From positions 407,708 to 452,449 of the forward strand of contig JBBHKE010001969.1 in assembly GCA_037447655.1 (NCBI GenBank): a stretch of DNA of 44,742 nt, written 5' to 3'. Position 1 is the stretch's first letter. Every line of letters begins with the position of its first letter. The notes beneath the pieces were generated by a model. That model searched no databases and was not told the DNA's origin. It saw only the letters and a list, made by a program, of their open reading frames with translations. Made by a program: the position numbers and the translations under genes. This document shows positions 1 through 10,564 of the stretch, piece after piece. Origin of the DNA: Zygnema cylindricum. Its lineage: Eukaryota; Streptophyta; Zygnematophyceae; Zygnematales; Zygnemataceae.

Positions 1-297
1 TTCTTAACAATGGATTTAATGTACAAAAACAATCGCTATTGTTCTTAACATTGGATTTAATGTGTTTGATAATACCTATTGTACTTAACAATGTATTTAA
101 TGTGTTTGTTAATCGCTATTGCTCTTAACAATGGATTTAATGTGTTTGATAATCGCTATTATCTTTATCATTGGATTTAATGTATTTGTGAATCGCTATT
201 GTTCTTAACAATGGATTTAATATCTTTACAATCGTTATTGTAATTAAAAATATATTTGATGTGTTTGACAATCGCTATTGTCCTTAACAATAGATCA
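1..297. repeat. 40-bp tandem repeat, type B (about 7 units)
   Basis: Units begin near 1, 42, 82, 122, 162, 202, 242 and 281, so the spacing is 40 bp after one 41-bp unit. The unit carries CTTAACAATGGATTTAATG followed by a TTTGATAATCGCTATTG-like part. The monomer length equals that of the neighbouring type A satellite, but the sequence is different apart from a shared ATCGCTA core. The array enters from the left edge and changes to type A near 298. Confidence 0.85.
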
Positions 298-3200
298 TGT
301 TATCCATAATAGTTTGTGTAATTTAGGTTACAATTGTTGTTATCGCTAACAAAAACATGTAATTGAGGTAACAATTCTTGTTATCGCTACCTGTTTGTGT
401 AATTTAGGTAACAATTCCTGTTAGCGTAAAGAGTTTATGTAATTTAGGTCACAATTTATGTTAGCGCAAACTGTTTGTGTAATTTAGGTAACAAATCTTG
501 TTATCGCTAATAGTTTGTGTAATTTAGGTAAGAATTCATGTTATCGCTAACTATTTTTGTAATTTAGGTAACTATTCTTGTTTTCGCTAACTGTTTTTGT
601 AATTTAGGTAACAATTCCTGTTATCGCTAGTAGTTTGTGTAATTTAGATAACAATTCCTGTTTTCGCTGATTGTTTTTGTAATTTAGGTAACAATTACTG
701 TTATCACTAACAGTTTGTGTAATTTAGGTAACAATTCATATTATCGCTAACTAATTGTGTAATTTAGGTAACAATTCTTGTTTTCGCTAATTGTTTGTGT
801 AATTTAGGTAACAATTTTTGTTATCGCTAATTGTTTGTGTAATTTAGGTAACAATTCGTGTTATCGCTAACTGTTAGTGTAATTTACGTGACAATTTTTT
901 TTATCGCTTATAGTTTCTGTAATTTAGGTTACAATTCCCGTTATCACAAATTGTTTGTGTAATTTAGGTAAAAATTCCTGTAATCGCTAACAGTTTGTGT
1001 AATTTAGGTAACAATTCCTATTATCGCTAACTGTTTGTGTAATTTAGGTAACAATTCTTGTTATCGCTAACAATTTGTGTAATTAAGGTAACAATTCCTG
1101 TTATCGCTAATAGTTTGTGTAATTTAGGTAACAATTCTTGTTATCGCTGACAGTTTGTGTAATTTAGGTAACAATTCCTGTTATCGCTAATAGTTTGTGT
1201 AATTTAGGTAACAATTCTTGTAATCTTAAAAAAGTTTGTGTAATTCAGGTAACAATTCTTGTTTTCGCTAATAGTTTGTGTAATTTAGGTAACAATTTTT
1301 GTTATCGCTAATTGTTTGTGTAATTTAGGTAAGAATTCCTGTTATCGCTAATAGTTTGTGTAATTTAGGTAACAATTCCTATTATCGCTAAAAGTTTGTG
1401 TAAAATAGGTAACAATTCTTGTTATCGCTAACTATTTGTGTAATTTAGGTAACAATTCTTCTTATTGCTAACAAATTTGTGTAATTTAGGTAACAATTCT
1501 TCTTATCGCTAACTGTTTGGGGAATTTAGGTAATAATTCTTTTTATCGCTAATTGTTTGTCTAATTTAGGTAAGAATTCATGTTATCGCTAACAGTTTTT
1601 GTAATTTAGGTAACAATTCCTGTTATCGCTAACAATTTGTGTAATTTAGGTAAGAATTCCTGTTATCGCTAACAGTTTGTGTAATTTAATTAACAATTCA
1701 TGATATCGCTAACTGATTTTGTAATTTAGGTAACAATTTTTGTTATTGCTAATAGTTTGTGTAATTTAGGTAACAATTCCTGTTATGGCTAATAGTTTGT
1801 GTAATTTAGGTAACAATTCTTGTTATCGCTAACAATTTGTATAATTTAAGTAACAATTCCTGTTATCGCTAATAGTTTGTGTAATTTAGGTAACAATTCC
1901 TGTTATCGCTAACAGTTTGTATAATTTAGGAAACAATTCTTGTTATCGCTAATAGGTTGTGTAATTTAGGTAACAATTCTTGTAATCGCTAATAGTTTGT
2001 GTAATTTAGGTAACAATTTTTGTTATCGCTAATTGTTTGTGAAATTCAGGTAACAATTGTTGTTATGGCTAATAGTTTGTGTAATTTAGGTAACAATTCT
2101 TGTTATCGCTAATAAATTGTGTAATTTAGGTAACAATTTCTGTTATTGCTAACTGTTTGTGTAATTTAGGTAACAATTCCTGTTATTGCTAACAATTTGT
2201 GTAATTTAGGTAACAATTTTTGTTATCGCTAATTGTTTGTGTAATTTAGGTAACAATTCCTGTTATCGCTAATAGTTTGTGTAATTTAGGTAATTATTAT
2301 TGTAATCGCTAATAGTTTTTGTAATTAAGGTAAGAATTCATGTTAGGGCAAACTGTTTGTGTAATTTAGGTAACAATTCTTGTTATCGCTAACAATTTGT
2401 GTAATTTAGGTAACAATTCTTGTTATCGCTAACAATTTGTGTAATTTAGGTAACAATTCCTAGTATCGCTAACAGTTTGTGTAATTTAATTAACAATTCA
2501 TGTTATCGCTAACTGTTTTTGTAATTTAGGTAACAATTATTGTTATTGCTATAAGTTTGTGTAATTTAGGTAACAATTCTTGTTATCGCTGTTAGCGCAA
2601 ACTGTTTGTGTAATTTTGGTAAAAATTCATGTTATCGCTAACTGTTTCTGTAATTTAGGTAACAGTTCTTGTTATCGCTAATAGTTTGTGTTATTTAGGT
2701 AACAATTCTCGTTATCGCTAATTTTTTGTGTAACTTAGGTAACAATTCTTGTTACAGTTTGTGTAATTTAGGTAACAATTCCTGTTATCACTAACTGTTT
2801 TTGTAATTTAAATAACAATTCTGATTATTGCCCACAGTTTGTGTAATTAAGGTAACAATTCCTACTATCGCTAATTGTTTGTGTAATTTAGGTAACTATT
2901 GTTGTTATCGCTAACTGATTGTATAATTAAAGTAACAATTCTTGTTATCGCATACAGTTTGTGTAATTTAGGTTACAATTCCTGTTTTAGCTAATAGTTT
3001 GTGTAATTTAGGTAACAATTCTTGTTATCGCTAACAGTTTGTGTAATTTAGATTACAATTCCTGTTATCGCTAACTGTTTTGTAATTTAGGTAACAATTC
3101 CTATTATCGCTAACAGTTTGTGTAATTTAGGTAACAAATCTTGTTATCATTAATAGTTTGTGTAATTTAGGTAACAATTTTTGTTATCGCAAGCTGTTTG

Positions 3201-6125
3201 TGTAATTTAGGTAACAATTCTTGTTATCGCTAACAGTTTGTGTAATTTGGGTAACAATCCTTGTTATTGCTAACTGTTTTTGTAATTTAGGTAACAATTT
3301 TTGTTATCGCTAACTGTTTGTGTAATTTAGGTAACAATTCTTGTGTTCGCTAATAGTTTGTGTAATTTAGGTAACAATTCCTGTTATCCCTAACTATTTG
3401 TGTAATTTAGGTAACGATTCTTATTATCGCTAATTGTTTCTGTAATTTAGGTAACAATTCATGTTAATGCTAACTGTTTGTGTAATTGAGGTAACAAATC
3501 TTGTTATGGGTAACAGTTTCTGTAATTTAGGTGATAATTCCTGTTATCGCTAATTGATTGTGTATTTTAGGTAACAATTCTTGTTATCGCTAATTCTTTG
3601 TGTTATTTAGGTAACAATTCCTGTTATCCCTAATAGTTTGTATAATTTAGGTAACAATTCTTGTTATCGCTAACAAGAATGTGTAATTTAGGCAACAATT
3701 CCTAAAACCGCTAACAGCTTGTGTAATTTAGGTAAAAAATCATGTTATCGCTAACTGTTTCCGTAATTTAGGTAACAATTCTTGTTATCGATAAGTGTTT
3801 GTATAATTTAGGTAACAATTCCTGTTATTGCTAATAGTTTGTGTAATTTAGGTAACAATTCTTGTAATCGCTAACAGTTTGTGTAATTTAGGTAATAATT
3901 CCTGTTATCGCTAACTGTTTTTGTAATTATGGTAACAATTCTTGTTATTGCTAACAGTTTGTGTAATTTAGGTAACAATTCCTTCTATCGCTAATAGTTT
4001 GTGTAATTTAGGTAACAATTACTGCTATCGCTAACTGATTGTGTAGTTTAGGTCACAATTTTTGTTATAGCTAATAGTTTGTGTAATTCAAGTATCAATT
4101 CTTGTTATCGCGTACTGTTTGTGAAATGTAGGTAACAAGTCTTATTATCGCTAACAATTTGTGTAATTTAGATAACAATTCATGTTTTCGCTAACAATTT
4201 CTGTAATTTAGATAACAATTCTTGCTATCACAAAATTGTTTATGTAATTTAGGTAAGAATTCCAGTTATCGCTTATAGTTTGTGTAATATAGATAACATT
4301 TCTTGTTTTCGCTACATGTTTCTGTAATTATTCTTGTAATCACTAACAGTTTGTGTATTTTAGGTAACAATTCCTATTATCGCTAACTGTTTTTGTAATT
4401 TAGGTAACAATTTTTGTTATCGCTAATTGTTTGTGTATTTTAGGTAACAATTCCTGTTATCGCTTATAGTTTGTGTAATTTAGGTAACAATTACTACTAT
4501 TGCTAACTGATTGTGTAGTTTAGGTAACAATTCCTGTTATAGCTAACAGTTTGTGTAATTTAGGTAACAATTCCTATTATCGCTAACTGTTTGTGTAATT
4601 TAGGTAACAATTCTTGTTATCGCTAATTGTTGTGTAATTTAGGTAACAATTCCTATTATCCCTAATAGTTTGTGTAATTTAGGTAACAATTCTTGTTATC
4701 GCTAAGAAAAATGTGTAATTTAGGTAACAATTCCTAAAACCGCTAACAGTTTGTGAAACTTTGGTAACAATTCCTGTTTTCGCTAACTGTTTCAACAATT
4801 TAGGCAACAATTCTTGTTATCGCTATCAGTGTGGTTAATTTAGGTAACAATTTCTGTTCTCGCTAATAGTTTGTGTAATTTAGGTAACAATTCTTGTTAT
4901 CGCTAACAGTTTGTGTAATTTAGGTAACAATTCTTGTTATCGATAATAGTTTGTGTAATTTAGGTAACAAATCTTGTAATCGATTACAGTTTTTGTAATT
5001 TAGGTAATAATTCATGTTATCGCTAACTGTTCGTGTAGTTTAGGTAACAATTCTTGTTTTCGCTAATTTTATGTGTAATTTAGGTAACAATTCCTGTTAT
5101 CGCTAATAGTTTGTGTAATTTAGGTAACAATTCCTGTTATCGCTAATTGTTTGTGTAATCTAGGTAACAATTCCTGTTATCGCTAATAGTTTGTGTAATT
5201 TAGGTAACAATTTTTGTTATCACTAAGTGTTTGTGTAATTTAGGTAACAATTCTTGTTATCGCTAATTATTTATGTAATTTATGTAACAACTTCTGTTAT
5301 CGCTAATAGTTTTTGTAATTTAGGTAAAATTTCTTGATATCGCTAATTGTTTGTGTAATTTAGGTAACATATCTTGTTATCTCTAACAGCTTGTGTAATT
5401 TCGATTACATTTCCTGTTATCGCTAACTATTTCTGTAATTTAGGTAACAATTCCTGTTATCACTAACAGTTTGTGTTATTTAGGTAACAATTCCTGTTAT
5501 CACTAATAGTTTATGCAATTTAGGTAACAATTTTTGTTATCGCTAACTGTTTGTGTAATTTAGGTAACAATTCTTGTTATCGCTAACACTTTTTGTAATT
5601 TAGGTAATAATTCCTGTTATCGCTAATAGTTTGTGTAATTTAGGTAACAATTCTTGTTATCGCTATCAATTTGTTTTATTTAGGTAACAATTATTGTTAT
5701 CGCTAACTGTTTGTGTAATTTAGGTAACAATTCTTGTTATCGCTAACAGCTTGTGTAATATAGTTTAATTCCTGTTATCGCTAACAGTTTGTGTAATTTA
5801 TGTAACAATTCCTGTTATCGCTAACCATTTTTGTAATTTAGGTAACAAGTCTTGTTATCGCTTACAGTTTGTGTAATTTAGGTAACAATTCTCGTTATCG
5901 CTAACTGTTTTTGTAATTTAGTTAACAATTACTGTTAATCGCTAATTGTTTGTGTAATTCAGGTAACAATTTTTGTTATCGCTAATAGTTTGTGTAATTT
6001 AGGTAACAATTTATGTTAGCGCAAACTGTTTGTGTATTTTAGGTAACAATTCTTGTTATAGCTAACAGTTTGTGTAATTTAGGTAACAATTCTTGTTATC
6101 GCTAACTGTTTTTGTAATTTAGATT
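298..6125. repeat. 40-bp satellite array, type A (about 145 units)
   Basis: Head-to-tail 40-bp monomers; two halves of the consensus are GTTTGTGTAATTTAGGTAAC and AATTCYTGTTATCGCTAAYA. Units differ by a few substitutions, and there are rare length changes, for example near 2590, 2745, 4330 and 5765. Many units contain the dyad TAACAA-TTC-TTGTTA. No coding potential is visible. The array is interrupted at 6126 by an F1 retrotransposon and continues at 10565. AT content, length and homogeneity suit heterochromatic satellite DNA; a centromeric role cannot be judged from sequence alone. Confidence 0.95.
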
Positions 6126-7089
6126 TGTTGTCCATAGCTTAGTTCAGCCATGGATTACTCACGGAAACACCCACAGACTACCTCAAAAACAGCTGTGTTT
6201 CAGACAACACAGATTACTCCAAAATTAACAAAATTAACTCAAACTGCATCAATATGCACTATACTATATAAATGTTAAACACTTAAAGTTACAGGCAAAT
6301 CCACAAAGGCATCTAGAAGATATAGGCTCTAGAGTTTCCCAAAAATAGCTGACAGCTTCACAAACTAACCACTTAGACTGTTCACAGAATCTTACAGAGA
6401 TACTGGAATACAATGAAACTTCACACACATATAAATTCTATATCATAAAATAACTCCACAAAGTTTCACATGGAAGCACCAATCAGAGTGATCACACCAA
6501 CAGGTCAAAGATGCAGAAAACAGTTTGCCAGTACTTTGATTAACTTGACTGCGATACATAAAATAATCTAAGTCCTGCAAGTTTAACTCAGAGTACGGAG
6601 GAATACCATCTGTAGTGTATCTACTCTAATAACCTAACTAGTCAAAAGGACAAACCTCTGTTGTACATAATGTTTACACCGTACTCTTCGTATGTCAGAA
6701 ACTAAGCTACCACTAAACAACCACTAAGTTACCACTATCGTTTAATCATCATTACTTGAAATCTATCCTATTCATATTATCCGTTGTTGCGCTAGCTGCG
6801 CTGGCTGCGCTTTCCGTACGTATCATAAAAATAGCCGCAGCTGCGTTCACTTAACTGCGTCGCACCTCCGCCGTACCGGCGGCGCATATTTCAATATTTT
6901 GTTCATTCTATATCGGATCGCTTCGCGATCCGCCATCCATTTGTTAGTGCCTATTCAGGCCACTTTAATTATGTCCGTACGTTTGCTCCCGTAATCCGTG
7001 AATTTATTCGAGTCTCCATATTAAATCCACTTAGCAGTTTCGCACATAAAAATGTATCGTACGCACAAAACTAACTTTTCAAAAAAACA
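6126..7089 (-). repeat. F1 LTR copy A (3' LTR of element I)
   Basis: 964 bp, bounded on the plus strand by TGTTGTCC at the left and AAAAAAACA at the right; intact family members end ACAACA, giving TGTTGT...ACAACA termini. The sequence matches 9601-10564, 12086-13049 and 43621-44583. It contains a GC-rich block with the perfect hairpin GGATCGC-TTC-GCGATCC near 6915-6931. On its right it meets 33 bp of satellite instead of a polypurine tract. Confidence 0.9.
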
Positions 7090-7122
7090 AGATTACAATT
7101 CCTGTTATCGTTAACAATTTGA
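7090..7122. repeat. Satellite fragment between F1 interior and 3' LTR
   Basis: These 33 bp start with AGATT and continue as type A satellite. The same stretch follows LTR B at 10565-10597. In an intact F1 copy (44584-44621) this place holds the polypurine tract and about 38 bp of 3' untranslated sequence. Confidence 0.85.
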
Positions 7123-7290
7123 ATATGCAGCGTGAAATGCTATGTTGCTACGCTGCGCTAGTTTGATACCGCAGCGTAGTAAAAGTGCAGCGTGTATTGC
7201 TATGTTGCTGCGCTGCGCTATTTTGACATCGCAGCGCAGTATGAATACAAAGTGTCGCGTGTAATGCTATGCTAATTTTGACAATACAGC
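7123..7290 (-). repeat. F1 3'-UTR minisatellite (60-67 bp units)
   Basis: Two complete and one degraded unit begin with GCAGCGTG, contain TGCTATGTTGCTRCGCTGCG and end with a CATCGCAGCGCAG-like part. The same repeat lies in the same place relative to the 3' LTR at 44621-44742. A looser version precedes the F2 3' LTR at 31040-31170. Confidence 0.8.
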
Positions 7291-7377
7291 CCTAGCAACC
7301 GCTCCTCTTTACCCTTAACTTCTTCCTCACAGCCTCATCTACTGAGACTACAGCTTTCTAAATCACACTCCCCTAAA
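7291..7377 (-). repeat. Relic of an F2-type polypurine tract and LTR start
   Basis: Read on the minus strand, 7377-7368 is the purine run AAAGCTTTAGGGGAG-like end, followed at 7367 by TGTGATTTAGAAAGC. This parallels the F2 3' LTR boundary at 31221-31245 (TTAAGGGAG then TGTTGATTTTGGAAAGC). F1 element I therefore contains a piece of a related family's 3' end. The LTR part breaks off near 7290. Confidence 0.55.
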
Positions 7378-7409
7378 GCTTTAGACTCAGTAGTCCATTC
7401 TGTATGCAG

Positions 7410-7826
7410 ATATATCTATTCTAATACAGACACAAGAAAATATTTAGAGATTCAAAAAGTACTATCAACCCCCTACAAATTTTTTAGCAAACACCAACAC
7501 ATCACCACTGTTTTGTTGATGTTGCCATTGCTCCTGCTGCGTTCGCCATTTTCCATTCGTTTTTTTTTTTTCTTTTTGAAAAAAAACCACCACCTTGTAA
7601 AACTTGTCCTGTAACAGCTCGCCGTAAGCCATAAATGCCAAACTGTCTTTTCACTAATGTTATAACATCTCTCCAGTGAATTCGAAATTTTTGTCACCTA
7701 TCCATGTTATCAAATTTCTTGAAAACCAATCATCTACACACTTTTATCAAATAATTGTTGCACATTGTCCCCTATTAGAAGCTTCCACGCCTTCTATTTT
7801 GTTAGATGTATGTTGCTGACGCTGCT
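7410..7826 (-). other. F1 interior without recognisable domain
   Basis: A short minus-strand ORF (7473-7697, 74 aa) includes a lysine run encoded by the T-tract at 7560-7576. Other frames contain stops. I recognise no retroelement domain here. It may be decayed pol or untranslated sequence. Confidence 0.4.
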
Positions 7827-8087
7827 TCACCAAAGTCTCAAAATATTTATTGAAAAGTCGTTAAAGTCTCCATAGTTTCCCGTTACACATTCTCTCACTG
7901 TTTCCTGTTGCGTTCTTCGGTGTGATCTATTTTGTAACAATTTTCTTCTCCAAATGTGTTTCCGCAATCTGTCTCTTTTTCTTGTTTTCTTTTGACTCTC
8001 TGATCTATTCATAGTTTTTCCATGGTTTCCCCTCTTACTACCTCTATAAGGTGAAATTTTTCTTACTAACTGTCGGTCTTTTTCCAT
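7827..8087 (-). pseudogene. C-terminal part of the F1 unknown ORF, split by a 38-bp duplication
   Basis: An 86-residue, highly basic ORF rich in Arg and Lys. Its first six residues (MEKDRQ) are the second version of a motif that also ends the upstream ORF (MEKDRH). The cause is visible: 38 bp are duplicated in tandem at 8071-8146, and 38 is not a multiple of three, so one reading frame became two. The function is unknown. The basic tail might bind nucleic acid, but that is inference from composition only. Confidence 0.5.
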
Positions 8088-8908
8088 AGATCTGCCACTT
8101 CTCTTAGGTGTCGGTCTTTTTCCATAGATCTGCCACTTCTCTTAGGTGTATGTATTTTCAATACATTCATTCTGGCCCTCTTTTCAGTTAGCTGCTCTTC
8201 CCTCTTCCTAGCATTTGCATAAACTTTCTTCATCAGTCTCATTTTATTAGCAATTTTTACTCGTTTTTTGATGAGTTCAATTGTTTTTAAACCCACAGTA
8301 TTTTCTACTTCTGATGTTAATTCCCCATTTTGTGTAAATACACTCTTTTCCATCTCATCGTTATCTTTTTCCCTCTCTTGAAGTTTTGTTTTCATTTCAG
8401 TGTTTTCTATTTCTAAAGAATGTTCTTCAGCCAAATTAAAGTTTACTTCTTTAACTCCCCTTACTTTATGAATTTCTTCTCCTTGTACGTTATGCTTACA
8501 CACCAATTTATCACTAGAAAGAGTTACATAAACCGAGTCTTTTTCACTTTCTTCTTTCTCCTCACTATTTTTGGTAGCAATAATCTTTCCAGTTTCTTCC
8601 ACTTCCATGTGCCCTCCACTTCTTTTGGCTTCTCTTATCGTAGTTGCCTCTTCCTTTAGTAATTGTGTGTCACTTACTAATTTATCATAGGAAATGTTGA
8701 CAGTAACGGGATTTTTTTCTGTCATATTTTTCTCCTCATTCCGAACAACACAGAAGGTCGGTAAATAAATAAATTCTTCAACACACTGTGTATTCTTTTT
8801 GTCAGATGTCGATTCTTGTCTCTCACTTACGAAAGCACTTGATTCCCTTTTTGTTGAGGGACGTACTAGGTTGTTATCCATCTTTGAAATTCCCAGTAGC
8901 ACATGCAC
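8066..8908 (-). pseudogene. F1 unknown charged, coiled-coil-like ORF downstream of gag
   Basis: 280 codons open from a GTG at 8908; the first ATG is at 8881. The protein is rich in Glu and Lys and likely to form coiled coil in its second half. It holds an internal repeat: residues around TVNISYDKLVSD and VYVTLSSDKLVCK, each followed by a conserved EE...I.(E/V)(A/G)(K/V)K stretch about 65 residues apart. It lies directly after the gag zinc knuckle, where copia elements normally encode protease. I recognise no family. It could be a gag extension specific to this non-autonomous lineage or a captured host segment. The frame is cut by the 38-bp duplication at its 3' end. Confidence 0.5.
8071..8146. 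repeat. 38-bp tandem duplication
   Basis: Two adjacent identical copies, 8071-8108 and 8109-8146, beginning TGTCGGTCTTTTTCC. They shift the reading frame of the charged ORF by two. Confidence 0.95.
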
Positions 8909-8921
8909 TTTTATATTATGG

Positions 8922-9626
8922 ACATACCCTGAAGGTATGTCCTAAGTTATAACAGTAAAAACAGTTTTTAGGCAGGTCTCCGAACTCGCTAATACCTTTA
9001 ATTTACCGAAACTGAGACTTAGATTCCTTTATATTCCTCTCAATTGATAAAACCTTTCTATTAGCTTCTTCATCTAGAACAGCTCGTCTAGCTACAGTTA
9101 AACTCCAATCCCTTTTGTCAATGACAGTCAATCGATCGAATGCGCTCTTATATTCTTTAGGTAGACTTCTCATTAACAAGATAGCTTGTTGAGCATCTGT
9201 GAAGTTTCCTCCTGCCAAATCATTTTCTGCAAATAATACTTGTAAGTCAATACAGTGTTTCTCCATACTACCTCCTACATACTTGTGTTCAACTATTTTG
9301 GTAACACTGGTGAGCCAATGATTTAAAGACGTCTTTGCATACATACATTCTAAGCACTTCCATAATTCTGCTGCCTTTTCGAAACTTAGATATGACATTA
9401 CCAAATCCTCAGTCAAGGAGTTCTTGATAACCCTTAGACACTCATGATTTTTCCTTTTCCATTCATTTGATGTTTCGGCCAAGGTACCGTCCACCACATC
9501 AATTAGCTCCATCATCTCGAAGTAGCTCTCAAACGCACACTTCCAGTAGTGATATTTTGATGCATCAAATATAGGTAGCCATGGGTGTGGGCCCATAACC
9601 TGTTGTCCATAGCTTATTTCAGCCAT
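8922..9626 (-). pseudogene. gag: F1 copia gag with zinc knuckle (element I)
   Basis: The ORF runs 9626-9003 (207 aa); the frame continues past the stop at 9005-9003 into a CX2CX4HX4C zinc knuckle at 8963-8922 (CFYC, then H and C), followed at once by another TAA. The N-terminal half has the copia gag pattern: PIFDASKYHYWKCAFESYF (F/Y-x-W near the start) and a long helical UBN2-like region with LWKCLE. The ATG lies inside the 5' LTR, 23-25 nt from its end, and the next codons read through the primer binding site (QVMGP). Gag packages the RNA into cytoplasmic particles. The stop before the zinc knuckle probably disables RNA binding in this copy. Confidence 0.8.
9587..9600 (-). other. F1 primer binding site (half-tRNA initiator Met)
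   Basis: On the minus strand GGTTATGGGCCCAC follows the LTR end ACAACA directly. From known plant initiator tRNA-Met sequence this is the complement of the anticodon stem-loop region (GTGGGCCCATAACC), not of the 3' acceptor end. That is the half-tRNA priming mode known from Drosophila copia. Confidence 0.8.
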
Positions 9627-10564
9627 GGATTACTCACGGAAACACCCACAGACTACCTCAAAAACAGCTGTGTTTCAGACAACACAGATTACTCCAAAAT
9701 TAACAAAATTAACTCAAACTGCATCAATATGCACTATACTATATAAATGTTAAACACCTAAAGTTACAGGCAAATCCACAATGGCATCTAGAAGATATAG
9801 GCTCTAGAGTTTCCCAAAAATAGCTGACAGTTTCACAAACTAATCACTTAGACTGTTCACAGAATCTTACAGAGATACTGGAATACAATGAAACTTCACA
9901 CACATATAAATTCTATATCATAAAATAACTCCACAAAGTTTCACATGGAAGCACCAATCAGAGTGATCACACCAACAGGTCAAAGATGCAGAAAACAGTT
10001 TGCCAGTACTTTGATTAACTTGACTGCGATACATAAAATAATCTAAGTCCTGCAAGTTTAACTCAGAGTACGGAGGAATACCATCTGTAGTGTATCTACT
10101 CTAATAACCTAACTAGTCAAAAGGACAAACCTCTGTTGTACATAATGTTTACACCGTACTCTTCGTATGTCAGAAACTAAGCTACCACTAAACAACCACT
10201 AAGTTACCACTATCGTTTAATCATCATTACTTGAAATCTATCCTATTCATATTATCCGTTGTTGCGCTAGCTGCGCTGGCTGCGCTTTCCGTACGTATCA
10301 TAAAAATAGCCGCAGCTGCGTTCACTTAACTGCGTCGCACCTCCGCCGTACCGGCGGCGCATATTTCAATATTTTGTTCATTCTATATCGGATCGCTTCG
10401 CGATCCGCCATCCATTTGTTAGTGCCTATTCAGGCCACTTTAATTATGTCCGTACGTTTGCTCCCCTAATCCGTGAATCTATTCGAGTCTCCATATTAAA
10501 TCCACTTAGCAGTTTCGCACATAAAAATGTTCCGTACGCACAAAACTAACTTTTCAAAAAAACA
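9601..10564 (-). repeat. F1 LTR copy B (5' LTR of element I)
   Basis: 964 bp, same termini as copy A. On the minus strand the 5' LTR ends ...GGACAACA and contains the gag start codon. GC-rich hairpins lie near 10340-10365 and 10388-10406. The right side is followed by AGATT and satellite. Confidence 0.92.

Larger units (their letters stand above)
6126..10564 (-). mobile_element. F1 Ty1/copia-like element I, gag-only, nested in satellite
   Basis: A minus-strand LTR retrotransposon. The 5' LTR is 9601-10564, gag follows at 9626-8922, then an unknown charged ORF, a 3' untranslated minisatellite, and the 3' LTR at 6126-7089. Both outer ends are flanked by the same 5 bp, AGATT (6121-6125 and 10565-10569), so the copy inserted once into the satellite. 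No protease, integrase, reverse transcriptase or RNase H is recognisable, so the copy is non-autonomous and resembles the known TR-GAG class. The LTRs differ at roughly ten of 964 positions by eye, which suggests a fairly recent insertion. Confidence 0.85.

Noticed and set aside
298-6125. CRISPR-like array of 40-bp repeats
   Set aside because: The units are contiguous with no unique spacers, and the setting is a plant genome.
6126-7089. LTR A as an independent solo LTR with AGATT on both sides
   Set aside because: AGATT at its right is part of a satellite piece copied from the flank of LTR B, and element interior follows it, so A is better seen as the converted 3' LTR of element I.
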